Shown: positions 1 to 11,835, numbered from the stretch's first letter. The stretch is DNA of 64,000 nucleotides from Strongylocentrotus droebachiensis (GCA_035222895.1 JAVYIG010002528.1:124001-188000), one strand, 5' to 3'. A program made the numbers and translations. Notes: generated from the letters alone by a model not told the origin.

Positions 1-295
1 GTACATGTATGTTTGACCAATCAATACTTTCAGCCAGACTGATAGAATAAACATTAACCCCAGTCTAACAGGCGAATACCTATATGAAACAAACACTGTC
101 ATATACTACATTTACCACACTTTGTGTGATTTGAATATTTCATCTTGAAAATCACAAATCTTCCATATCTTTCCTTTTCAGACGTTTGCTTCACCAAGAA
201 ATGTAGCATCGTAGCATTTATGATTTGTCTAACATTTTATGTTTCACCTGCCTCTAATTATCACCTCTAGGTATACGTCTGATGAATATATTCCT

Positions 296-375
296 TTAAC
301 CCACAAACTACTGATTTCTCTCATTCCCATAGGCTTAATACAGGGACCACCTAGTTCCTGTCAGCAATGGGTTAA
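296..375. repeat. Small foldback unit, copy A (TTAACCCA ends)
   Basis: An 80-base unit begins TTAACCCA and ends TGGGTTAA. Its right part (ggcttaatacagggaccacc, then the segment ending cagcaatgggttaa) matches, in reverse complement, the left part of the unit at 1246-1324. The matching ends, short length and second inverted copy suggest a MITE-like or other palindromic dispersed repeat. No coding capacity. Confidence 0.55.
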
Positions 376-462
376 GGTATAAAATACCCCTCTGGGAAAT
401 CTTGTTTGGCTCTGGGATATTGTTTCAGGTTTTTAAAAGTATCTCCATTTTGTTTCCCACAG

Positions 463-519
463 CCCACCATCTTCGGGACGCTCGCTAAGGATAAACCCAA
501 GCAGGATGGCAGTCCAAAG
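463..519 (+). CDS. Internal exon of gene A (unrecognised protein)
   Basis: A 57-base open segment sits between a good acceptor (pyrimidine-rich stretch ending tttcccacag) and a donor reading AAAG|GTAAGG. It encodes 19 residues, PTIFGTLAKDKPKQDGSPK, entering and leaving in phase 0. Its GC content and codon choice are clearly higher than the flanking AT-rich DNA. The segment is Lys/Pro/Asp rich, consistent with a linker in a larger cytoplasmic or nuclear protein, but no domain can be named. The gene must begin to the left of the window. Assignment to the same gene as the exons at 28105, 41808 and 58327 is inference, based on shared strand and compatible phase; it could instead be the end portion of an upstream gene. 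Confidence 0.6.
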
Positions 520-1245
520 GTAAGGAAATTATTTGTTTCTATTTTCTCGGAGCTGAGAAAGAATGTTTCTTCCTTTTTCATTCGTTCCCCATCCACTCTC
601 TCCCCATCTCCTCTATTTGCCTCCTCCCTACCTTTTTGAATAGATGTTTTCTAATTATTGTTTCTCTGTCATCATGTTATCAGTTTTCTCTTTGTTGACC
701 TTACGTTCTTCTCCACCATCTTCACATAATCTTTCTTTCTTAAAATTTATTTCCAATGTACACATTCCAGTAACCTCTCTACTTTTGTGTATCTGAATTA
801 GCAACTAATCTGAATATGTTTGAATATTTGCATGTAAGTATTTATTTTTCAACGATCGTTAAACTCTTTATGATTGATTCTAAGTTTCTAACAGATTCAA
901 TTGTGGACTTTAATGTGTTTAGATAACGCTTGGTTAAAGACATTATTACCTGTACCTTGTGTATTCTCACACATAAAGTCTCAAGACTCTCACTGTTTAG
1001 AGAGTGAATGCAATATAAGAGTGTTATTTATGATAAGTGGGCTGCACTACATCAACTTTTGTGAGATAATGATGATAACACATTGTAAGGTCTCGACGAT
1101 GGTTATTGTGGTCGCCTAGCTTTCGATGAGGCTCTGTTTCAATTTGGACGAACCACACAGTTTCAACTTCAATGCTAGATACTGGTACCACACTGGTACT
1201 AAATATTATCTTAAAATCTTGAAATCTATATCTTGAACGCTTACA

Positions 1246-1324
1246 TTAACTCATTGCCTACTGGGACCTGGTGGCCCCATATTAAGCCTATGTGCATGTG
1301 AGAATCCAGTTGTCAGCAGGTTAA
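1246..1324. repeat. Small foldback unit, copy B, inverted relative to copy A
   Basis: Begins TTAACTCATTGCC and ends GTCAGCAGGTTAA. Its reverse complement aligns with 331-375 over about 43 bases with scattered substitutions. The two copies are about 870 bp apart in opposite orientation. Confidence 0.5.
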
Positions 1325-1749
1325 AATAAGTAGGTTGAAAAAGGCATTGAAAACAAATTGAGGAAGCCATTTTCGTCCATTAGCGAGATGTGCATTATAG
1401 AAGAAATTAAAGATGTTTAAAAAAAGCAACTTGCCTTTGATAAAAATTTCTCAATTTGAAGGAAGGGGTGCTCATTTAGACGGAGGCATAATGCAAATTT
1501 ACAGACTTCTGTCGAGTGTAACATAAAACCTCTTGCTCTGTGAAGTACATATTTACGTCTCCTAGGTTGGTAATATGAATCATGCCGACAAGCACCATTC
1601 CAGTTTGATCTAGACATCAGAAAGACCTATGTACATTAGGTTTTCAAAAGGAGGAGGGAACTCTCTTCTTCTTCTTCTTTTTCACCTGCTTTCTCTTTGT
1701 CTCTTACTATTTCACAATCTCCCCATCTCTATCTGCCCCCTCTCCCTCT

Positions 1750-1758
1750 CTTTTCTAT

Positions 1759-1789
<31 letters not shown>

Positions 1790-1932
1790 GTATGTCTGTC
1801 TCTCCCTCTCTCTCTCTCTGTATGTCTGTCTCTCCCTCTCTCTCTCTCTGTGTCATCTCCCTTCCCTTTTCTATCTCTCTCCATGTATGTATTTCCTTCT
1901 TTCTCCCCCTCTCTCTCTCTCTGTCTATCCGT
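1750..1932 (+). repeat. (TC)n polypyrimidine microsatellite with embedded duplication
   Basis: Nearly pure pyrimidine. Within it a roughly 36-base block containing tgtatgtctgtctctccctc is repeated in tandem. It is read as polar Ser/Leu polymers in several frames and is not coding. Confidence 0.85.
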
Positions 1933-2920
1933 ACCTTAACCCTCCTTCCTTTATCTTACTATTTCTACACTATCTCCTGTATTCCCCCTTCTCTCCCCTA
2001 TATAGAGCTCTATATTCTGTATTTCTACTTTCTAACTATTCTCCATCCTCTCTCAAAATCTATATTTTTCTTTTTTCTATCTTTTATTTATGTCAAACGT
2101 GTCTTTAGTAAGAAGATGGTGATGATGCTAGACAAGCATTTAGACACATCCTCCAAAATTGCTAGACTTGCCGTCTACGAGTAAAACAAGACATTATTGA
2201 TTAGTGGGCCATCATAAGAAGGTAGTGTTTCTTCACTTTATCGAACACTAGCTTTCTCCCGATGTTAGTTGCCTGCAAGAAAGCTGTTACTGCCATTATT
2301 GACAATACACAGCTTGTACATCCTTCTTGCAGGGGAACTCACATCTGAAGTGAAATCAAGTGTGTTTAACCTATTTTTCAAGAAAAAGCTAGCTATAGAA
2401 AAAGACAAATGATCAACGTATATATATATGATATATGTATAATGCATTCATGTCAGCAGCCCTTAGATTGCAAACCTCCTTAAATCAGTAATTTTTTCTT
2501 ATACTGTACGCAATTTTATATATAATGGCCAGTATTTACTGATGAGTGCTTTATGAGTTCCCTTATGAGTGGATATGCAGCCTCTTATAATTGGCAATAT
2601 CATTATTAAATTATAATGCCATTTTTGTACAACAAAATTACTTAATTCCCAATTAAGTCTACCCAAGCCTTAAGTAGACCCTGTGAAAACATTTTTGGGA
2701 TAATCTTAATAGAAAAGCGTTTGTGTGTGCCGAAAAGTAATTTTCACAATAGCCTTTTTTGACATCAACCTCCAAGGGCTATCATATGCCTGAGTAGTGT
2801 GACATTTTCCTTCTCTTTGATGATCGTCATGGTTATGGATGGATGATAGGTGAGACGAAACGTTCCCCTGGAACTTCATTCTTGGCAGGTTTTTGTGATA
2901 ATGATGTCTCTTTGAACTCT

Positions 2921-3480
2921 CACTGTGCCCATTGTGATGATGGGTGTCTTAATCCTACCTCCCAAGATGTCATGACTCAAAAGGGAGGGACAGAGAAGAA
3001 TAGGAAGAGCGAGAAATGTAGAGAGGGGGAGAGAGAGAGAGGGAGGGAGAGGGAGAGGAAGAGAAACTCTTGTTGTGCCCATCGTGATTATGGGTGTCTT
3101 AATCCAAGCTCCCGTAATGTCTCCAAAATATAGAAAGATGTTATGCCCATTGTGGTGTTAAGTGTTTTAATGAGATAAAAGGTGAGAGTGAGGGGGAGAG
3201 AGAGAGGATATGAGTTTTAACCCTAGCTCACATAATATAATGACCCCAAAAGGTATAGGAAGATGGAGACAGAGAGAGATAGAGAGAGAGAGAGAAAGAG
3301 AAATTGAAGGAGAGATAGAGAAGAAATAGAGAGAAGAGAGAGAAAAATACTCTCTGTATGCCCTGTGTGATAATAGATGTCTTAATCCGAGCTCCCATGG
3401 TAAAGTGACTCAAAAAGGTAAGAAGATGGAGACAGAGATAGAGAGGGAGTGGGAGATAGGCAGGGAGAGACAGAGAGAGA
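2921..3480 (+). repeat. Degenerate tandem array with GA-rich spacers
   Basis: A unit starting near gtgcccattgtgatgatggg and continuing gtgtcttaatcc ... gctccc ... atgactcaaaagg recurs at about 2922, 3072, 3142 (short), 3210 (partial) and 3360. Each unit is followed by a GA-rich microsatellite of variable length. The units are clearly homologous but diverged, and spacing varies because the GA tract expands and contracts. Confidence 0.7.
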
Positions 3481-3984
3481 CAGAGGAGCAGAATTCTTGA
3501 TGGGGAAGGACATCAGAAATTGTATATTTGTTCAGGTCTCTCATGGGTTGTAATTGTCACAAATTATGACTGAATTGAACTAAATAATTGTCAGAAATGT
3601 TTATAATCATGCTCTGGCATTCCACTTCTTGGTCATAAAGCTTTCTTGTCTTTTAAACGAAGGAAATCCTGCTGACACAACAAAATATGAATTGTACTCA
3701 CAAATACCATATGTAATTTTGACAATAATCCTTGCTTACATCAATGAGAAGAGAGAGTAAGAGAGGAGAAGAAAGGCAATCAAATAAGAAGCCCTAGAGG
3801 AGAGAAAATGAAGACAGAAAGAAGGAGTGATGGAGAGAAAAATGAACTATAAACTAACTGTTAGTGTTATGAAGAGAGAAAATGACACATCCAGAAAGAA
3901 GAGACAGAAAAGGAAAGATAGGGGTTTCAGATTAATTATAATGTCAAAGGCAGAAAAAAGGAATACAAAAGAAAGAAAGGATGA

Positions 3985-4138
3985 AAGAAAAACAAAAGAC
4001 AGTGAGAAAGAGAGAGAGAGAGAGAGAGAGATTGAGACAGAGACAGAGATAGATAGATAGAGAGACAGAGAGAGAGAGAGAGTGAGTGAGGAAGAGAAAG
4101 AGGGGGAGAGAGAGAAAGGGGGAGTGGGGGGAGGGTAG
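3985..4138 (+). repeat. (GA)n-rich purine tract
   Basis: Long run of GA with GACA and GATA interruptions, then GGGGAGAG variants. Simple repeat; open frames on either strand are artefacts of composition. Confidence 0.85.
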
Positions 4139-6075
4139 AGACCGATACTGAGAGGGCTAGAGGATGTGTGGGAAGGACCCATGTCAACACCTTTGATCCT
4201 TGTCTGCTAGCCTAATGTATGTCCCCCTGGTTCAGTTATCACGATGACTAATGACTTGATCATGGCTAGTTTAGCTTTCGTTTGAGCTCTTTATCCTCAC
4301 CTGCCAGCCAAACAAAAACCTGTCTCATCAATGTTCTCATCTCTTTTTTTTATCATAACCTATTCACACTATGTTCACTTATATGTCATGGTAAAGCACT
4401 GCACTGCATTGTTTTTTGTGTTTGTTGTAATGTGTGAAATACAGTAAATGAGTGGCAAATATATGCACAACAAAGTAGGTCCTGTGTTTTCACTGAACTC
4501 TGTGTTATATGATACAGAAATGTTAAGCGTTTACTCTTCCATCATCATTTTTTTTTAAACGCAGCAGTTTACCACAGATCATCTGAACAGGGCTTAATTT
4601 TAAGAAATTTATACTAAAATTGCATAATGAAACATTCACATTAGAAGTTTAATCCTGATTCTTTATTTAATTTTCGCTCAATACAATGCACAAATATCTG
4701 TTTGCTATATTATACAACATTTGGTTATACAATGCTCAGATTAGAAAAAGACTTATTCCTAGCTATACAGTGAATTTTTGTAGTCCGAAAGAGGGGGGTA
4801 TATGTACCAGGGAGGTTGGTAATTGAAGTGTTAATCTTGGCAGTCTGGTCCTTGTTAAACACTATCTTTTTGTATTACTGTTCGCACTAAAGATCATGTA
4901 TGATGATAACCTCAGTGCAATTAGTCGAGTGAAATATTGTCTGCACTTCATGTGAGAACGAGAAGGGCGTCACGGTGCTGCTGTTTTCTGCTGTATGTTT
5001 ATCGCTGTTGGTTACAACCCTTCTGGCCCTAAGCAGATAATGTGATTTACATGACCCTTCAATCCATTAGTAGCTGTTTTGGAGATTTATTGAGTCTGCT
5101 CATCTCATATTTTCTTTAGGAAAATTAGATCATGGGCCTCAGATAGTGTTCGTTTGACCTGCCTCAAGATAACAAGAAGTTTTGAGAATAGCCACAAACA
5201 TTTGTTTTTTTATATATTTCATTTATTATCTAACTTGACAAAGATTTATGACCCTGTGGTCTATGGAAGTTTGGAAAAGGTATTGATGTGAAATATTATT
5301 ATTAAAATGTTAAATACCGGTAATATGAAAAGGGATCTTTAGTTTACTTCTGAAATTTCTAAATTCTTTTGTGAATAATGACCATAATATTTGCCTTATC
5401 GGATAATGCATACTAAATTAAATGATGATGAAAAGAATAAGAAAATGGACCAGTGTAATGTACCAGCAATATGTGATAATAAATGTTTCTAGGTTTCTTA
5501 ATGGTACAATTTAGAAGTACTTCACAATGAAGACGAATTGTTTTCAACTAATTTAAAAGCATTATTTTGAATCAAGAGTATCTATTCATTTATTGCTTTG
5601 AATTGTATTACATTGATATAAGATATAGATACAGACGCATAAAGAGAGTAGAGTCCTGCAATTTTTCCTATTCCACTTCTAATGTGTCATTTTACTCCAT
5701 AACCGCAATTCTTTGGCTTCCTGTATTCATTAATTTCCTGTGCAAAGATATCCATGTCTAACAAAGAAGACAAAAACTAGATTTATGTCTATCCTTCCTC
5801 CCGCTACTGTCAAAATCGAGACATAATTGATGAATTTCATCGCAGAGTGTCCAATTTATTTTGTGGTGGGCGCTACTTGTTATATTCAGTATGTCGTTAT
5901 ATGTATCACAACATATTGCACAACCCTACATTGTGTTTGGAATTCTAATGACGGTGGGAAGAAATACACAGGTTCGATGACCGATATTTAGCTCCGGAAT
6001 TAAGCTCCAAAAGGAGCTGTGGAAAACTGGAAATCGTTCGTTCGTTCGTGCAAAGAAAATCAGGGAGTACATCAT

Positions 6076-6423
6076 CTAGATAGGAAGATCCTTATTGAGC
6101 CAACAGATCGTCTCATCATCGAGCTCACGAAGTCCGGAAGCGCCGTGGGGGGATTTGTAGATCGGACAATCATCAATGACATGATCCATAGTTTGGATCT
6201 CTCCACAGGCGCAGTTTGGTGATGATTCAGCTCCAATTTTATGTAGGAAATATTGTGTGCGGCCAACTCCAGTTCTGATACGGTTTAGGTTGACCCAGGC
6301 TTTTCTTGGGAGGTCGCTGCCACTTGGTTTTGCACAGGGCTTTGGGATGAACTCCTTCAGGTTGGTAGTGGACAAATTCCACTGGTCTGACCAGCGTTTT
6401 GTTATCCAAGTGGCTAAGGTGGA
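6076..6423 (-). pseudogene. C-terminal Cys/His domain of the same LINE ORF, out of frame with the RT
   Basis: In a different minus-strand frame, the sequence left of the homopolymer reads ATWITKRWSDQWNLSTTNL, then ... RKAWVNLNRIRTGVGRTQYF and CACGEIQTMDHVIDDC, ending at a TAG at 6076-6078. The CxC...H...C pattern with LNRIRTGxGR just before it is the usual C-terminal tail of many invertebrate non-LTR reverse transcriptases. It therefore continues the ORF at 6445-7535; the break lies at or beside the G run at 6424-6444. Length change in that run is the simplest cause. Confidence 0.8.
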
Positions 6424-6444
6424 GGGGGGGGGGGGGGGGGGGGG
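6424..6444 (+). repeat. 21-base poly-G run
   Basis: Uninterrupted G on the + strand inside the dead LINE. It marks the frame break between the RT and the Cys/His domain. Confidence 0.95.
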
Positions 6445-7535
6445 TTCTCAGGCCGCAGCTCAGCAGCCTGTGTTGCAAAGTGTCTTCTAGGGAGACGCTG
6501 TCCTTCAAAGAGGGGGCAGGAACAAGGCATTTATCTCTGTCATGCTTTTGGGCAAGCTTAGCATACTGCGCATCTCGTCTGAGCTGAGCTGGTGGTATGC
6601 CAGATAATATTGGCAGGTTGCTGACTGGTGTTGCAGTGAGTGTTCCGCTGATTAGTCTCATAGCATCATTGAGGACAACATCAACCTTGTGTACATGGGT
6701 GCTGTGGCTCCATGCAGGTGCAGCATACTCGGCAGTGGAGAAGGCAAGAGCTAGAGTGGAGGTGCGAAGGGTGGTGAAATTAGCTCCCCATCCGGTCCCT
6801 GCAAGCTTCTTTAGGAGAGACACTCTGGCTTGGGTCTTTTGAGCTGTGGCTTTGGCATGCTCGTGGAAGGTGAGGCTTCGGTCAAGAGTGACACCTAGGT
6901 ACTTTGGTGTTGAGACGAAGTTCAGCCTAGACCCATCTAGTGAGATATTCAGCTCTCGGTTGGCGCATCGGTTAGCCAGGTGGAAGACGGATACAGTCTT
7001 TGGTATGCTTATCTTGAGATGCCATCTGTTGAAGAACTCGGCTAGCATTTTCAGGTCCTTCTCCAGTGATGTTTCGATTGCTTCGAAGGAGTGGTTGTTG
7101 AACCCCAGTGCGGTGTCGTCTGCGTAGGAATACTGCATGCATTCCCCCTTGGGCATATCAGAGACATAGATGTTGAAAAGTATCGGAGCGAGGACAGAGC
7201 CTTGCGGCACACCATTGCGGAGTTTCCTCTTCCTACTGCATTCGCCGTTTGATGTTTCGAGGACAAATGACCGGTCTTGTACAAGCAGCATGATGAATTT
7301 CACGATTCTTACATCTGGAATGGTCTGCAGGGTCTTGAGGTATAAGCCACGGTGCCATACTGTGTCAAATGCCGCAGTAAGGTCGACAAGAACTGCACCA
7401 AACTTCTGCTTCTTCTGGAAGGCCGTCTCTATGTCGTTTACAAGCCTGACTACTTGGTCGGTGGTTGATTTACCTTTCCTGAAACCTGCCTGTGTAGTAG
7501 GTAGCTTCTCTTCGAAACTGGAAATGAGTTGTGGT
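6445..7535 (-). pseudogene. Reverse transcriptase, core part of a truncated LINE ORF2
   Basis: Read right to left, the frame is open from about 7535. It contains RT motif A as LTAAFDTVWHRGL (around 7340-7385), then GVPQGSVLAPILFNIYVSDMP (motif B region, around 7155-7215) and the catalytic SYADDTALG (around 7105-7130), followed by a thumb-type region with KYLGVTLDRSLTF. YADD is the polymerase active-site signature of non-LTR elements. Translation stays open leftward but enters a proline run coded by a 21-base homopolymer at 6424-6444. After this the frame no longer matches the expected C-terminal domain, which lies in another frame (see 6076-6420). The N-terminal part is absent. This is a fragment of a retrotransposon, not a host gene. 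Confidence 0.85.
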
Positions 7536-9739
7536 TAAAAAAAGACCAGACCATGCAACACATAAAAACCAATGTAATGAAATATTGCTTGTTTTACGGA
7601 ACTCCGAAAGAGCTACACTTAATAAACAAGAAGTGTTTTTACATGGATACATTTAAAACATGTACAACTATGGTATATATTACAAGAGAAGCATCTTTTG
7701 GTGTTTGTTTTGCAGACTGCAAAGTTTGAAGTTATTTCTATTTCTGGTGCTGATAAATTTTTGACCTAACCTTCTTTTAGAGTTAAACTGGTGCCTCATT
7801 TCTGTATATAGAACTGATATTTTGGTCACTACTTGATCACACTGTGAGGGGCAGTATTCTCTCTGAAATTTATAAATCATCAGCTTTCAAGATATCAGAG
7901 TTTCTATCCTTCCTTTTCCTTCCACTCCCTTTCCTTTCCTTACTCTACTTTTTTTGGCCTTAATAGATTTAATCTTTCATAAGATGTTCCAGGTTTAGCC
8001 TCCCAAGGCCAGTATTGAATATTAAATTGCTTCATTTTTTGCCATATTGATAAGATTTTGGATTGTGTTGACAGATATTTGTCATCTGTGTTTTTTTTTT
8101 CCAGGTCTGTTCGTGATATGTATTGCTTTATTTACCTTTTATTTACACTTTTGAACATCTTACCTTTATTTTTTCCCAGTTTTTAAACATGTTTCTTTAC
8201 TAGTAACTGTAAAATTACAACCTCATTGTTTATTGTTTTTCTTTTCTATTTTTTTTTGTTTTGTTGGGGGGGGGGGGGAGGAGGCTAGTATCTATTGACA
8301 TCACTTTTATTCATAGCACACACTGAATCTTTAAATTTTGTTTTATTTCTTCTTTTCTCTCAACTTTTAAACACTTCACCATTTGAAACTGGCTATTTCA
8401 TGATGAAAGGATGCAACATTTCAAACTTTACAACAATATATATAAAGTGACATAACAAGCTTATTCATGGTAAGCCTGAATCCGATGACCGGAGTAATAA
8501 TATTTACTGCGCCTAGAAACAAAGTATTAGGCGCATTATAAATGTGAGCTATTATTATTTATTATTCATTATTGTGGGAGATTTAAAAAATGTAAGATAT
8601 TATGGCCAAGTATAACGCAAATTTCAGCAGCATCACTGCCTCTGAACGAACGTTGATCTCATTTACACTCTACTGACGACCTTCCCCCGCCCACCATAAA
8701 CCCACGTCCTGCCCCCTCCTTCTCTTCTGTCAATTAAACGCACCTTCTATCACAGGACTCACTAGAAATCCTTTCCTTCTCGTCCTATAAATAGCTTCCT
8801 CAATATTCAGTCTTTCTGACAGACGCTTGGCAAAGGTTGCCTTGATTTGGGGAATCTGATGATATGTCTAGGAGTTATACTTGCAGATATGATTTTAGAG
8901 ATTGTGAGAATAAATAACAGAGAGGGAGTTGTAGAAAAGTAAACTACTGAGAGCTAAAAAGATATATATAGTACTGTATAAAATTAAAATTGAATTATTT
9001 GATAATTATAATACTAGTAACATTTACATAGTGCTAAGTTCTTATGTTTCTAAATGCTGTATTTTTATTATTATTGTTATTTACTATTTGATGCCATGTG
9101 GCTCTCAGCAGGCATTATGTTGAAATAATATTCAAGTTTCAAGTTTATTTATTTCCACTTTATCAGAAAAGCCTAGAGGAAACCCTATTGGCCCCTAGCT
9201 AAGTTATACTGTCTTTAGACAAGAGGGGGAGCTGTTGATAATTTTAAATTCTTCTCTGAAACTCTGGAGCACTACTTCTTTGAAAGTTGCTGAGTGCCGC
9301 CATCCCTTTGCACTATTTTTTTTTCTTCATTTCAGAATTAATACTGTAAAACAAATTGCCTGGTAATAAATTATCTATTCTGGGCACTAGCCCAAATGTA
9401 TAATTTTTTTAATGCATTTGTCATTTTATTTTGACAGGTATTTTTAGTTAAAATAATTTTGTGGCTAAGGGCCCTGGCGATATAGGGCCCCTTGGTCGAG
9501 AAATTATTTTAACTTCAATGATAATGATATAGTTATTTACATTAAAATGTTCCTGATGTATGTACAAATTATAACGTATGAACAAATGATAATGCAAATG
9601 AGAAAGATGTTTTACTGTCCAATCATAAACTGTCATTAGACAATAATATTTCTAGGTTACGAAAACAATAACAATGAAATAAAATAGACATGTCGCTCAC
9701 TATCCATTTTCGGCATCCATCCATTATAAACTGCTATAA
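7536..9739. other. AT-rich non-coding segment with two retroelement-like tails
   Basis: No exon could be supported. 8459-8575 contains gcgcctagaaacaaagtatt followed by aggcgcattataaatgtgag and an ATT-rich tail. 9015-9085 has a related GTGCTAAG ... TATTTTTATTATTATTG ending. Both resemble 3' ends of SINE/LINE copies. A G13 run lies at 8266-8278. Confidence 0.5.
9446..9514. repeat. 69-bp near-palindrome (foldback)
   Basis: Arms AGTTAAAATAATTT (left) and AAATTATTTTAACT (right) enclose a second complementary pair, ctaagggccct and agggccccttgg, around a short loop. It may be a tiny MITE or a hairpin-forming insertion. No coding capacity. Confidence 0.55.
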
Positions 9740-9952
9740 GGAGGCATGGTGGCTCAGTGGTAGAGCAGTGGTCTCATAACTGGGAGGTCCCAGGTTCAAA
9801 ACCAAGTCGATGCGCCAGTGCCCTTTTGGTAAAGCAATAATCCTCATTACCAAGTCCCTCGGAGAGGACTTAAAGCCATCTGTCCACAGATTGCTTACTT
9901 ACAAGAATACACATGCTTTCTTAGCAGTCAGGTAAAACAAACAAACAAACAA
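9740..9952 (+). mobile_element. tRNA-derived SINE, copy 1 (complete head)
   Basis: The head carries a pol III A box (ggtggctcagtggtagagc, 9748-9766) and a B box (ggttcaaaacc, 9793-9803) at tRNA-like spacing. A non-tRNA body follows with aagcaataatcctcattacc and ggagaggacttaaagcc, then a tail ending caggtaaaacaaacaaacaa. The body and tail match the copy at 25007-25180. I could not find a clear target-site duplication. Confidence 0.85.
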
Positions 9953-10060
9953 CATATTAAAGTGATATTGATTTGATAATATATTGAACCACGTGATAGG
10001 TCACAATGTGATTAATTTGTAACACAGTGGATGTATGGATGCTACAGAGTGACCACATCA

Positions 10061-10061
<1 letters not shown>

Positions 10062-10090
<29 letters not shown>
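10062..10090. repeat. (TA)n microsatellite
   Basis: About 14 TA dinucleotides in a row. Confidence 0.9.
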
Positions 10091-10091
<1 letters not shown>

Positions 10092-11835
10092 CATACCTCA
10101 TGACGATCGTCCTCGTTGTTGCAAATTATGGAATCCCCCAACGGACTGCAGGATTTACCCCTAAGAATGTGTAATGAGGTTGCCATGGTAATGGTATTAT
10201 CTTTGTGTCTCGTGTACGAGCAGGAAGCTTTGGACTAGTGATTCAGCATTAGCGGAAATCTGACCGCGATACGAATGAGTGACAGACAATAGGAAAGGTG
10301 TGTTATATCCCTCGTGATCATTATGCATCGGTGAGCAGCATTATCGTATCAGAAATACGTTTTACCGGTATATGAAGATGACGAGTTGGATGTGATGACC
10401 TTTAACTTTAACTTCAAGCACGTTTCATACACTTTTCATAATATGATTGATTATTGTAACAAACAAAAAACAGAACAAGAACAACAAAATTGTTATTGTT
10501 CTGAAATTAATTACATTTTCCAGGTTCGCACTTAGGCCTTTTTATCCATTTTATTCTTGACCTTATTTTGGACATGCCAAACATTGACATGGATCTAAAG
10601 GAAATTTCACAACCAGTAAGAAGAATAGTACATAAGAAATTTACATCCTATCCGAAGGACATGATAAGCAAGAGGACTTGTGCTACACATGAGAGCATCG
10701 AGGCTCTAACTTGACTTTTTTTTCCCCAAGCCGCTGTTGTAAACTTTAAGTTTGGTTCCAATTTGGACTTAAGCTGGAAATTAGTCTAATTAGGAATATA
10801 TGGTAATTTCAAATGTTTTTATTTTTGTTGACCTTTCACAAATAATGATTTATTTATTTAGTGAGTGAGTGAGAACTGGTCAAATATTATGTTCCCACAG
10901 ACAGGAATTGTTTCAATTTTTGTTATAAACTTGTGGTCAATCAATCAAAAACATAACTGCTTTCCTATCAGACAGAGAATATCCTTGGACTCTGCAGGAC
11001 GGTCAGATTGTGATTACCTTTAATTGTAATTACTTACCAGGGTACTCTTTATCCAATCCATTATTTGTTAAAAGGGCTATTAAAATTAGTTTTTCAGTGC
11101 TAATGTATTCACTAGAAATTGACCTGTTTATTAGTTTTCCGGCAATTAATTGGTTGTATTTCGCTTAATCCTGTTAGAAAGAAATGCATTTCCATATTAT
11201 ACACTTTTAAAGTTACGAGAGTTATATCTTTTGTGTGGCATTGACTAAAACTGCCAGACTTCCACATTGGTTGGATTACATTATACATGCACACTGTATG
11301 TGTGCTAAAGTGGACTGCGGCAGTCCATTATTTGTTTCATTTGGTTGACCAAAGCCAGCAAAGGGTTAAATAAGTGGTGTTGGGGTAAGTTATGTGTGAC
11401 TCAAACTTGATAAAGTTTGTGTAGTGTCATATCTAATTTTGCCCAGGTGCTCGCTCTCTCTCCCTCTCTAAAAACGCCAGGCCCTCGCTCACTTTCTTGG
11501 AACCAATTAAAAGGTGTCTGCACTTGCAAACATCCAACACTTGCCCGCAAACTTCAGACGTGTCACATCCACGTATTTAAGGACTATTCTTGAACTGTGC
11601 GGTCGGTGACATCATCATCATCGTCAGTCATGCAGGAGAAACTCCTTTCCATGTGGACATCTATTCCAGATGAATCTTCTTGTACCTTTTCTCTCTTTGG
11701 GATGTGGTTTTTGTCATATGCCCAGTATTGAGAAATAAAGTTCAGTGACAGTTCAAGATTTATGGAATGATCCCTCACCTGTTTCCAACACACTTTGAAC
11801 CAATATTATCAAATTTTGACTCATGTTATGTATCA

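Larger units (their letters stand above)
520..6030. other. Intron-like, repeat-rich segment with no supported gene
   Basis: No convincing exon was found. The stretch holds a (TC)n microsatellite (1750-1930), a GA-interrupted tandem array (2921-3480), a purine-rich tract (3800-4140) and one of two small TTAAC-bounded foldback units (1246-1324). Several open frames here only read through simple repeats (Ser/Leu or Arg/Glu polymers) and are not genes. Confidence 0.6.
6038..7535 (-). mobile_element. 5'-truncated non-LTR retrotransposon (reverse transcriptase fragment)
   Basis: The minus strand encodes the palm and thumb region of a non-LTR (LINE-type) reverse transcriptase followed by a C-terminal Cys/His segment. 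The region is much richer in GC than its flanks. The 5' part of the ORF, including any endonuclease, is missing: coding similarity stops at about 7535 beside an A-rich stretch (taaaaaaag on the + strand), as expected for 5' truncation during target-primed reverse transcription. At the 3' side, past the stop codon, the minus strand ends in a short ACGA tandem (cgttcgttcgttcg on the + strand at about 6038-6050), a tail seen in several LINE clades. The clade (Jockey, CR1 or RTE-like) cannot be settled by eye. The copy is dead. Confidence 0.85.

Noticed and set aside
1629-2184. Three long Ser/Leu-rich open frames
   Set aside because: They only translate the (TC)n microsatellite and its surroundings; no splice context.
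7717-7770. Acceptor-like tttgttttgcag followed by TAKFEVISISGADKFLT and a stop
   Set aside because: Short, no donor, AT-rich, next to the truncated LINE; probably chance.
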